The notes below the pieces were generated by a model, which was not told where the DNA came from, did not search any database, and saw only the letters and a list, made by a program, of their open reading frames with translations. DNA of 41,593 bases, taken from the NCBI GenBank assembly GCA_017634555.1, contig JAGBNF010000031.1, forward strand, positions 1-41,593, in the 5' to 3' direction. The position numbers were made by a program, and so were the translations under genes. This DNA comes from Eubacterium sp. (lineage in GTDB: Bacteria > Bacillota > Clostridia > Lachnospirales > Lachnospiraceae). Shown in pieces: positions 33,754 to 40,521 of the stretch. Numbering within the stretch: the stretch's first letter is position 1; each line of letters starts with the position of its first letter.

Positions 33754-33775
33754 CCTTTTCATTGGTTGACAGAGC
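33744..33775 (-). terminator. Terminator of the PurA-like cassette
   Basis: GCYCTGTCAACC-type arms (33744-33755 and 33764-33775) form a 12-bp stem with one mismatch and an eight-nt loop. The minus-strand product continues AAATTTATT, so the T-tract is modest. Confidence 0.6.
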
Positions 33776-33803
33776 AATGTGGGGGGATTAAAAAACACAT
33801 TTA

Positions 33804-35024
33804 TCATGCGGTTTTTCTAAAGTAATCATCTCTACCCTTTACCGGGTAAATATCTTCTCTGGTTTCTCCGTCCGATATATAATCAGCAATCTCGCTGATC
33901 GGACTGTCATATTCATTTAAATGTGTGAGCGCGATACTCATGCGTGCCTCACATTCATCCGGAAACCTTTCACTGTCGAAGTCTTCTCTGATCCTGTTCA
34001 TAAAAGCCTCAGGATCCAGCTTTCCATATCTTATTGTTCCCTGATAAGGATTCGGTACATTTGTCAGATCAGTCATAGCTGCATTTATCTCAGCCTTATC
34101 ACATTCACCTTCAAATTTTCCTGCACCATGTCTTGTTAAATAAGATCTTGTAACATAGCAGACTTCAACATCTATCTTTGTATGAGGCCTGATTCCCTGT
34201 TCAAGGGATGCTTCGGCATTCTTCCTATGTATGTATTCGCGGATCATCTCCGCCGGATTTCTGAGTCCGGTATTACTTGGAGTTGTATTACATCCATATT
34301 CCTTTCTGTTTCTGTCAAGCAGAAGGCCCTGGCCGGCTTCATATATCACAGTACCGTAATCGTCCATTATATCCGCGCCTCTCACTTCAGTCATTCTGCA
34401 CATGAGTTTGAAATCCAGAATATAGTTATCCACAAGCTTCCAATCATATATGATATTCATCCACTCATCAGAAATCTCTTCGACTCCGAGATCCTTCAGG
34501 CGTTTGATCATATAATCTCTGCACTCTTCCTTGAGATATTTCCTTAGCTCACTGTCGCTCATTCTCATCATCTCACCGAGGCAGGCTCCGTTTCTTACCA
34601 GTGTCTCCCATATTCCGACGCCGCAGCTTCCATGGCGGGCATCCCCGCGATGCTGTTCGACTATCTGATTTATGATCATGTCAAACGGTGTTGTAACCGG
34701 ACTGTCTTCACACAGATATATCTTCGGAAGTGTAACAAACTGACTCTGTAATTCCTCGTATTCGTTCATGAATATCATTGGATTCAGTATGAAATAGCCC
34801 GGCAGCCATGTATCGGCTCCGACCATCATACCTGATCCAAAATGATGGAATACGTGTCTTATTCCGTCGGGAGTTTTGACGGTATGCCCTCTCTGTGCGC
34901 CTCCGTTACTACATATCACTAATATTCCTTCACTAATATCAGCTTTAGCTGCAAAAAAATCTGTCATCATACCTTTACCTTCGTCGCCGAAGTTCGCACC
35001 TATGATTATTTTCACTTTACGCAT
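33804..35024 (-). CDS. Divergent adenylosuccinate synthetase (PurA)-like enzyme
   Basis: 406 aa from MRKVKIIIGANFGDEGKG at 35024, seven nt after AGGAGG; the open frame upstream runs through a repeat. It keeps the PurA P-loop (GDEGKG, Asp14) and catalytic His (RGHTV, His47), plus YEAGQGLLLD and PSNTGLRNP, so 6-phosphoryl transfer chemistry looks possible. By eye two specificity sites are changed. The guanine-recognition TKLD is THLN (367-370). The aspartate loop, normally TTGRxRRxG, is NPYQGTIRYG (325-334), losing the two key Arg. It is therefore unlikely to be the housekeeping PurA and may use a different nucleotide or amino acid, as PurZ enzymes do. It is the last gene after a VWA gene. Confidence 0.8.
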   Translation of the reverse strand: MRKVKIIIGANFGDEGKGMMTDFFAAKADISEGILVICSNGGAQRGHTVKTPDGIRHVFHHFGSGMMVGADTWLPGYFILNPMIFMNEYEELQSQFVTLPKIYLCEDSPVTTPFDMIINQIVEQHRGDARHGSCGVGIWETLVRNGACLGEMMRMSDSELRKYLKEECRDYMIKRLKDLGVEEISDEWMNIIYDWKLVDNYILDFKLMCRMTEVRGADIMDDYGTVIYEAGQGLLLDRNRKEYGCNTTPSNTGLRNPAEMIREYIHRKNAEASLEQGIRPHTKIDVEVCYVTRSYLTRHGAGKFEGECDKAEINAAMTDLTNVPNPYQGTIRYGKLDPEAFMNRIREDFDSERFPDECEARMSIALTHLNEYDSPISEIADYISDGETREDIYPVKGRDDYFRKTA

Positions 35025-35053
35025 ACCGCCACCTCCTTTCCGAATCTCTTCAC

Positions 35054-35155
35054 TCCCCCTGTAGAGTTCCGAGATTGTTCTCCATCCCATCGTTCCCCCT
35101 GTAGAACTCTGAGATGTTTCTTCTCCCTTTCGCTCCCCCTGTAGAGCTTAGGGAT
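35054..35155. repeat. Three 40-bp-period tandem repeats
   Basis: Cores beginning TCCCCCTGTAGA start at exactly 35054, 35094 and 35134. Each 22-bp core ends in (G)AGAT or GGGAT and is followed by an 18-bp non-conserved spacer. They fill most of the intergenic space between the VWA and PurA-like genes and are read on the mRNA as CTACAGGGGGA. Too few and too imperfect to be a CRISPR array. Confidence 0.8.
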
Positions 35156-35211
35156 TACTATGATGACCCTGCATTCGCAGGACTAATTAACTCTTTACCA
35201 ACTGATGCTCA

Positions 35212-36084
35212 TTACCAACTAATGCCTGCTGCCATCGGAAGCTCGATCTGTCCTCTCATAAGAGACTTGTTTCCAGCTTCTCTGGTAACTATCTTAATGA
35301 TCTCATCAGTTACTTCCTTAAGCTTAACCACTTTGAAATGCTTGTTATCCATGAGCTTTCCCCATGATTTTATGTAGCTTGTGCAAGCACCTCTTGACGC
35401 AATGTGGTTAACAAAAAGATGATATACATCGTATTTTTCCTGAACGGCTCTATATAATCCGTCAGTCTCAACATCTTCAGCAGCCTCACGGCCTGTAATC
35501 CTTGTAATTGTCTCGGCTGGAAGATACGGGTTGAGTCCTTCATCTCCCATGGTGATGATTATTCCCTTTCGTCCTCTGTCCCATGCATCAAGCTTTACAT
35601 GATTGAGCCCGAAGTACCATGCTGCTGTATATGATTCATAACCATTGCCGCCACCTCCGAATTCGAAATAAACCTTATCGAGCTGTTCGGCAATCCTTAT
35701 ATCTGATTCAAACTGAGAAACCTGAAGTGGATAACGGTCATATGCGAAATCTCCGATTCCCATAACCATAAACTCTACGTCCTTCACTTTCTCGTAAAGC
35801 TTGGTCATTATGATATTGAGCTGCTTTGCAACTTCTACGGCTGCCTGTCCCATCGATCCTGTAACATCCAGTGCCAGGATTACCGGTATTGTTTCCGGAT
35901 GCTCCTCAGTATCGCAGCACTCTCTCATCACATCCTTAGGATCAAGCATAGGATCTATCGTTCTTGCGGCAAACATTTCCTGATTACTCATATCTCCGGC
36001 TATGCGTCCGCTCTTATCAACTGTTCTTCCAACTCTTCTTGAATACTGTCTAAATGTATCCTCTCTCCATATTCCACTACCCAT
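35212..36084 (-). CDS. von Willebrand factor A (VWA) domain protein
   Basis: 290 aa, with no signal peptide or membrane helix, so cytoplasmic. The VWA domain runs from about residue 65 to 265. The MIDAS metal site is intact: DVTGS (73-77), Thr153 in ESYTAAW and Asp181 in TMGDEGLNP. A GGGGNGYESY loop precedes the Thr. The N-terminal ~60 residues are basic and unmatched; the C-terminus ends MRGQIELPMAAG. Cytoplasmic VWA proteins usually work as metal-dependent adaptors with AAA ATPases or other enzymes; no AAA gene is present here. GGAAAGGAGG precedes the ATG. The gene lies between the acidic-tailed 198-aa gene and the PurA-like gene, all in one direction. Confidence 0.88.
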   Translation of the reverse strand: MGSGIWREDTFRQYSRRVGRTVDKSGRIAGDMSNQEMFAARTIDPMLDPKDVMRECCDTEEHPETIPVILALDVTGSMGQAAVEVAKQLNIIMTKLYEKVKDVEFMVMGIGDFAYDRYPLQVSQFESDIRIAEQLDKVYFEFGGGGNGYESYTAAWYFGLNHVKLDAWDRGRKGIIITMGDEGLNPYLPAETITRITGREAAEDVETDGLYRAVQEKYDVYHLFVNHIASRGACTSYIKSWGKLMDNKHFKVVKLKEVTDEIIKIVTREAGNKSLMRGQIELPMAAGISW

Positions 36085-36138
36085 ATGTTCCTCCTTTCCG
36101 ACCCCGAGGGTCTTCTCTTCACTAATTTTTCCTCCTGT

Positions 36139-36166
36139 GACGTCCGACCCGGCTTAGTCGGACGTC
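36139..36166. other. Intergenic hairpin upstream of VWA gene
   Basis: A perfect ten-bp inverted repeat, GACGTCCGAC (36139-36148) and GTCGGACGTC (36157-36166), has an eight-nt loop. There is no T-run on the minus strand, so it is not a standard terminator. It may act as an mRNA processing or attenuation structure between the two genes. Confidence 0.6.
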
Positions 36167-36199
36167 TCATTTTCCCTTCACTATATCGAATACTTAAGC

Positions 36200-36796
36200 T
36201 CAGTCCTCATCGTCAAATACATTTGCGATGTCGTCCTCAGACTCTTCATCCCCTTCCATATCGAAGAGTCCGTCGAAAAGACCGTCCCCATTCTTTCCGA
36301 GCATCATGAGCGGAAGTATTCCATTCAAAGCGCCGTTATTATTCCCATTTCCTTTCATCATTTCGGAAAGCATCATGTACTTCATGATCTTTCCAGGTCC
36401 CTTGCCCTTGGCAAGTCCGCCTCCGAACATTGATACGATCTTACCGTAGAAGTACACATTTCCCATGAAAATGTGTCTTTCCGGAAGAATCTGCTCAATA
36501 GTAGAATCCTCATAATTTATGGCTGTTATCCTGTTCTTCGCTGCATCGATTACGCATTTTGGTTTTCCGTTCGCCAGGATAATGTCCCCCGGCTTAACCT
36601 TGTTTGTCGGGATCACAAAGAAGAATTCTTCGCCGACATTGAATACGAAGCTGTCACAGTTCGTCAGCCTTCCGGAGGCCACTTCATATGTCTTGTAGCC
36701 ATTGGATGTCTTAATGGCCGTTCCTCCGTTCATTGAAAGTCTGCACATACCCGGTGCAATCTTTCCGAAAATTCCGTTAAACATGTTATTCATCAT
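36200..36796 (-). CDS. Uncharacterised protein with beta-rich domain and acidic tail
   Basis: 198 aa from MMNNMFNGIFG at 36796, eight nt after AAGGAGG. The family name is not known to me. Residues 1-120 look like a compact beta-rich domain (MCRLSMNGGTAIKTSNGYKT; SFVFNVGEEFFFVIPTNKVKPGD; YFYGKIVSMFGGG). A Gly/Lys-rich hinge (LAKGKGPGKIMK) and a Met/Asn-rich helix-forming stretch follow. The last 25 residues are strongly acidic (EGDEESEDDIANVFDDED). It has no membrane segment. It lies 115 bp before the VWA gene and is transcribed with it, so a partnership is likely. The acidic tail might dock on a basic partner or the MIDAS metal. Confidence 0.75.
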   Translation of the reverse strand: MMNNMFNGIFGKIAPGMCRLSMNGGTAIKTSNGYKTYEVASGRLTNCDSFVFNVGEEFFFVIPTNKVKPGDIILANGKPKCVIDAAKNRITAINYEDSTIEQILPERHIFMGNVYFYGKIVSMFGGGLAKGKGPGKIMKYMMLSEMMKGNGNNNGALNGILPLMMLGKNGDGLFDGLFDMEGDEESEDDIANVFDDED

Positions 36797-36895
36797 TCTG
36801 TGTACCTCCTTCTTCAATATTTTCAACAGATATTATCTTTTTGTTATTTTCTTTGTGTTATTATCTGAATAGATATATCTCTGTCGTGGGTATAT

Positions 36896-36922
36896 CTTAT
36901 AATCTTTTTAATAATATGTCAA
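36896..36922 (-). promoter_or_regulatory. Promoter with degenerate dyad before the 198-aa gene
   Basis: TTGACA (36917-36922), 17 nt, TAAGAT (36894-36899) on the minus strand. The spacer holds a version of the shared block (36896-36920) matching the two perfect copies at about 17 of 20 positions. Here the block lies between -35 and -10 instead of after the -10. The rest of the 36797-36998 gap is A/T-rich with no gene. Confidence 0.45.
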
Positions 36923-36998
36923 GGACTTTTTTTATTTTATTTTTCTTTCTTTTTGAAACGCCTTTTAGTTGTTTTATTGGGTTGTTTAGCTTTGATGC

Positions 36999-37931
36999 TT
37001 AGTCTGCTTTGAAACTGTGTAATGCAACTCTTGTCATTCCGCGGCCATCATATACTGTAAGTCTCATGCTGTAATCGTATTCACCGTCATCATATGTATA
37101 TTCCCAATAACCGTTTATATCTGAACGATATGAATGGCTTGGCTCGCCGTATGCGGCAACGATATCATCCAGTGAACATCCCCAGGTGATTCCCTTAGGT
37201 AATACAATCTCAGGATAGTTCTCTGAATTTACCCATGACACATCTATATCGAACGCCCATATATCTGATTCTTTAATATCCTTTGCTGAGCTTGTGGTAT
37301 TCTCAAATCCGGTTGCGAAGAAGATTCCATCATCCAGATTCGAGCCCTCCATATGAACTACACATGAGGTCTGCTCATCCGGATTTAGTGTCTCGCTTTC
37401 AACAAATGAATTATCTGACAGATCAAATGTGTACTGATCACTGATTTCGGAATATGCAAACGGAAGATGATATACCTTTCCGTTCATTGCAAACTGCTCT
37501 GATAAATAGTCATCTGAAAGTCCGTCAACATGTACCGGCTCACCTGCAAATTTGATTTCCTTCTTTGAAGATGAATATCCGGAATATCTGCTCTCTTCAG
37601 CTTCTTCCTCGGTATCAGCCTCTGCAGTCCTTATATCAGACGGATTATCAGCCTCTGCATGGCTCCTTGTATTCTCATGTGCAAATGCGATTGCAACTCC
37701 GAATAATATGACTATAGCTGCCGCTGCAACTGATCCGATGATGATCTTCTTTTTCGTCAGCCCGTTCGGTCCTGCCTGATTTCCCGGACCATTCGGGTTG
37801 AAATATGGATTAAACTGCAGATTCGGCTGTCTGTTATTCTGTGGTGCAAACGACTGCTGTTCAGCCTCCGGATCCCTATAGATCATGGCACCTACAGCGG
37901 TACCATTATAAATCTGATTATTCTGTATCAT
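36999..37931 (-). CDS. Single-pass membrane protein with N/Q/P-rich tail
   Basis: 310 aa, function not recognised. Residues 1-60 are Asn/Gln/Pro-rich (NNRQPNLQFNPYFNPNGPGNQ). KKKIIIGSVAAAAIVILFGVAIAFAH forms one membrane helix. A charged, Glu/Ser-rich stretch follows (EADTEEEAEESRYSGYSSSKK), then an outer domain of about 180 residues. Its second half (PKGITWGCSLDDIVAAYGEPSHSYRSD...GYWEYTYDDGEYDYSMRLTVYDG) looks like a small beta domain of the kind that starts with a helix and a GxP turn. GGGGGA precedes the ATG. It is the fourth protein in the window with this tail-helix-outer-domain layout. Confidence 0.78.
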   Translation of the reverse strand: MIQNNQIYNGTAVGAMIYRDPEAEQQSFAPQNNRQPNLQFNPYFNPNGPGNQAGPNGLTKKKIIIGSVAAAAIVILFGVAIAFAHENTRSHAEADNPSDIRTAEADTEEEAEESRYSGYSSSKKEIKFAGEPVHVDGLSDDYLSEQFAMNGKVYHLPFAYSEISDQYTFDLSDNSFVESETLNPDEQTSCVVHMEGSNLDDGIFFATGFENTTSSAKDIKESDIWAFDIDVSWVNSENYPEIVLPKGITWGCSLDDIVAAYGEPSHSYRSDINGYWEYTYDDGEYDYSMRLTVYDGRGMTRVALHSFKAD

Positions 37932-37966
37932 ATTAAGTCCCCCCTGACTTTTGTTTGATTTTGCCT

Positions 37967-38029
37967 CTTATTATCTTATTGTTATTATCACATAGATATT
38001 AAGATAAACTATTTTTCTTTATTTGTCAA
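37967..38029 (-). promoter_or_regulatory. Promoter with half-conserved dyad before the 310-aa gene
   Basis: TTGACA (38024-38029), 17 nt, TATCTT (38001-38006) on the minus strand. Downstream, GATAATAAG (37967-37975) matches one arm of the shared operator exactly; the other arm is degenerate. Confidence 0.45.
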
Positions 38030-38071
38030 CATTTTTTCGTGCAGCGGTCAGGGATACATTTCAAATGAAAT

Positions 38072-38104
38072 AAAAAAGAGCGCCCGGTACAATACCGAAC
38101 GCCC
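38072..38104 (-). terminator. Terminator of the AraC-family gene
   Basis: A 12-bp stem with wobble pairs (38078-38089 with 38093-38104) has a three-nt loop; on the minus strand TTTTTTATTTC follows. Confidence 0.8.
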
Positions 38105-38132
38105 TTTCGGGAGAATTAGTTATATTTGTTTA

Positions 38133-39002
38133 TTAGGCTTTAGTTACAGGTACAAGCTCGATGTATCCTCTCTCACCTCTCGGCTCAAGCTGGATCCTAG
38201 GATTTGTGTCATCCCACTTATAACCTATGAACTCAGGATTATATTTCTTCTCAGCATCCCAGATCTCGTTGATAGCTGCTACATAATCCTCTTCCGCAAA
38301 AGGCTCTCCTCTAAACAGAAGATATGTTGCTGCAGGAAGCTCTATCATCTCAAAACCTGCCGGGATATTTCCATCATAGTCTTCTTCTACTTCTACACCC
38401 TGAACGTACACATTTGTTATAGGCTTTCTCATACTCTTAGGAAGCCACATACATACAGGCTCACCGCTGATAGACTTAATGCTGGTAAGAAGTCCCCATA
38501 CATCACAACCTACTTCCTCACAATAGCTGAAATACTCGTCAGCCTTCACTCCACGCTTGATAATAACTTTTCTTGCAGGCTTCTCAATAACCTGAATAAA
38601 TACATTTCTGATTTCGCTCATAACACTAGTTTTCCTTTCTTCTATAATAAGATTAGGTGTGAAGAGCCATATCGGAACCGGACTCGTTGAATATTCCTTC
38701 GGATTACAGCCGAATTCTCTTCTGAATGCACGCTGATATCCGTCAACACTTCCAAAGCCCATATCCATCGCAACATCAAGAACTGACAGCTTCTCATCTC
38801 TGAGACGCAGGGCCGACTTTGACAGTTTAAGGCGCCTGATATAAACCGCCGGTGTCATACCCAGATGCTTTTCAAAAAGCCTCCTTGCATACCATGGTGA
38901 GAATGAAGAGCATTTAGCAAGATCCGCAATCGTGATTTCTTCACTAATATGTTCACTTATATAATCCTGCATTACTCTTACTGCGTCTTTTTGTTCGTTC
39001 AT
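38133..39002 (-). CDS. AraC-family regulator with GyrI-like effector domain
   Basis: 289 aa. The N-terminal ~105 residues hold two helix-turn-helix motifs of the AraC/Rob type (ITIADLAKCSSFSPWYARRLFEKHLGMTP; LSVLDVAMDMGFGSVDGYQRAFRREFGCNPKEY). The C-terminal ~155 residues form a GyrI-like small-molecule-binding domain (VFIQVIEKPARKVIIKRG ... IPAGFEMIELPAATYLLFRGEP). This is the Rob/BmrR-style pairing, often linked to drug or hydrophobic-compound response. AAGGAG before the ATG lies in the loop of a six-bp hairpin (39005-39022), which could reduce translation. It is transcribed alone; the target genes are unknown. Confidence 0.92.
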   Translation of the reverse strand: MNEQKDAVRVMQDYISEHISEEITIADLAKCSSFSPWYARRLFEKHLGMTPAVYIRRLKLSKSALRLRDEKLSVLDVAMDMGFGSVDGYQRAFRREFGCNPKEYSTSPVPIWLFTPNLIIEERKTSVMSEIRNVFIQVIEKPARKVIIKRGVKADEYFSYCEEVGCDVWGLLTSIKSISGEPVCMWLPKSMRKPITNVYVQGVEVEEDYDGNIPAGFEMIELPAATYLLFRGEPFAEEDYVAAINEIWDAEKKYNPEFIGYKWDDTNPRIQLEPRGERGYIELVPVTKA

Positions 39003-39045
39003 TGGCTCATCTCCTTATGAGCGTATGTTATCAAAACATGTCTTC

Positions 39046-40050
39046 TTAATTCTCGACTTTTTTTGCTATGTTATCTTTCAGCCAACCTTTATGGAAAAAG
39101 ACCATACGGTCATCATATTCGAAGCCGTCACCCCAGCCTGTGTCGAACATGTTCTGTAGATAATCTCCGAGAGCAGCGATATCTTCTTCCCTGTCCCCGA
39201 AATAACTTATCGTCACTTCCGCATTTCCGTTATCCAAAAGCTCCATCGATGTTTTAACTATCGCATCCTTTTCGGAATACCTGTATGTAAGGTTATCTGC
39301 TTCAAAGGATTCAGCCACATCTTTCCTTATTTCATCCGAAACCCTCGATGCAGCCTCTTCACCTTCATACCAGTGATCAGGCTCCCCTGCCATAAGCACA
39401 TAGTAAGCAAATGTGTACTTGCGAGTCTTCATATTCTCCGGACCGTACTCTATCTCAGGCACTCTCTTCCTGCATTCCTCGAGTATGCCGTTCATTTCTT
39501 CTATAACATTGGCTTTAACATAGCCGTTGCTCTGAATCTCGGAAATTGTATACTCTTTTCCGTCGCTTGCAAGCACGATGATCTTATATCTGCCCTTGCC
39601 CGGAAGGCCACCCAGCTCCTTATGCTTGGCGTTGTAGCCGTAAATCCTGCGGACCTCATCATATTTAAATGCTCTCTGACTGAATCTCTGATTTCCGATA
39701 TCACATGTAAAGCCGACCAGGAAATTCTCTGTAGTAAGGACATGGGTAAGTTCAAAAAATTTTGCCTGCTCCCCAAAGGCTTCCTTATCTACCTGCTTTG
39801 CGGTAATACCGCTTATAGATTCCATCTGCATTGCCAGGAATATCTGATAAGCATTAAAGCCGAACAGTACCGTTCCGACCACTGCCAGCATTCCGCCTAC
39901 GATCAGCATCAGATTATCATCGGTCGCATTTGTCGGCAGAAATCCGGTCACCAAAACAACAATACCTATAAGCGTGAGTATTGCCCCCACGACCATAAGT
40001 CCGAATTGAAATCCGTATAATTGTTTTATCTCTTTATTCTCATACTTCAT
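39046..40050 (-). CDS. Two-helix membrane protein, unknown function
   Basis: 334 aa from MKYENKEIKQLYG (40050), overlapping the end of the YitT-like gene by 11 bp. Two membrane helices near the N-terminus (FGLMVVGAILTLIGIVVLVTGFL and LMLIVGGMLAVVGTVLFGFNAYQIFL) are followed by a long cytoplasmic-looking part. Residues ~95-195 resemble a PH-like fold (LTTENFLVGFTCDIGNQRFSQRAFKYDEVRRIYGYN...KIIVLASDGKEYTISEIQ). A last ~100-residue domain starts near FEADNLTYRYSEKDA. I could not assign a family. It is the third gene of a DUF3137/YitT-like operon. Confidence 0.72.
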   Translation of the reverse strand: MKYENKEIKQLYGFQFGLMVVGAILTLIGIVVLVTGFLPTNATDDNLMLIVGGMLAVVGTVLFGFNAYQIFLAMQMESISGITAKQVDKEAFGEQAKFFELTHVLTTENFLVGFTCDIGNQRFSQRAFKYDEVRRIYGYNAKHKELGGLPGKGRYKIIVLASDGKEYTISEIQSNGYVKANVIEEMNGILEECRKRVPEIEYGPENMKTRKYTFAYYVLMAGEPDHWYEGEEAASRVSDEIRKDVAESFEADNLTYRYSEKDAIVKTSMELLDNGNAEVTISYFGDREEDIAALGDYLQNMFDTGWGDGFEYDDRMVFFHKGWLKDNIAKKVEN

Positions 40051-40501
40051 CTTTCGCCCTTGGTTTTGTCCTTGATTTCCAAATTTTCTCAATCAGTTTA
40101 ATTATATTTCCCACGCTTATCGCTGCAATAATACTGCCTTCTCTGACTCCCTCAAGTCGTCCGAGGAATATGAAGCATATCATTGCCGCAATAACTATAT
40201 ATATTATATCGAACAATATCTTTATATTCTCATATTTTTTTCCGGTCACCTGTGCGATGGCGCGGTTCATGGCTTCACCCGGAAGCATAGCCACCTTGCC
40301 CTTCAGCTGTATCCATAATCCGAAGGCCAGAACCACGCAACCGATTGCCATATAGAGAAGCTGCATCGGATATGAGCCCACCGTAAGATTTCTTATTATA
40401 TAACAGGACAGGTTCGTCAGATATCCATAAACAAATGCAAGCACCGTCTGTACGAATATCTCAAGGTAATTAACCTTTCCCTTAAGTATCAGAACAACCA
40501 T
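40040..40501 (-). CDS. YczE/YyaS/YitT-like membrane protein, short at the N-terminus
   Basis: 153 aa. The sequence matches the second half of the YczE/YyaS/YitT (DUF6198-like) membrane family: FVQTVLAFVYGYLTNLSCYIIRN, LLYMAIGCVVLAFGLWIQLKGKVAMLPGEAMNRAIAQVTGK and the diagnostic FLGRLEGVREGSIIAAISVGNIIKLIEK. Full-length relatives have about 80 more residues at the front, with two or three helices. The in-frame sequence upstream is open but hydrophilic (RRKKHHKYDLRIKR) and lies over the preceding gene, so those helices are missing. It may be a truncated remnant or a natural short form. The start codon lies within TATAATG and has no ribosome binding site. Confidence 0.6.
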   Translation of the reverse strand: MVVLILKGKVNYLEIFVQTVLAFVYGYLTNLSCYIIRNLTVGSYPMQLLYMAIGCVVLAFGLWIQLKGKVAMLPGEAMNRAIAQVTGKKYENIKILFDIIYIVIAAMICFIFLGRLEGVREGSIIAAISVGNIIKLIEKIWKSRTKPRAKDEV

Positions 40502-40521
40502 TATAACACAATAGGCACGTT

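Noticed and set aside
35054-35155. CRISPR-like array
   Set aside because: Only three imperfect repeats with 18-bp spacers and no cas gene; better described as tandem repeats.
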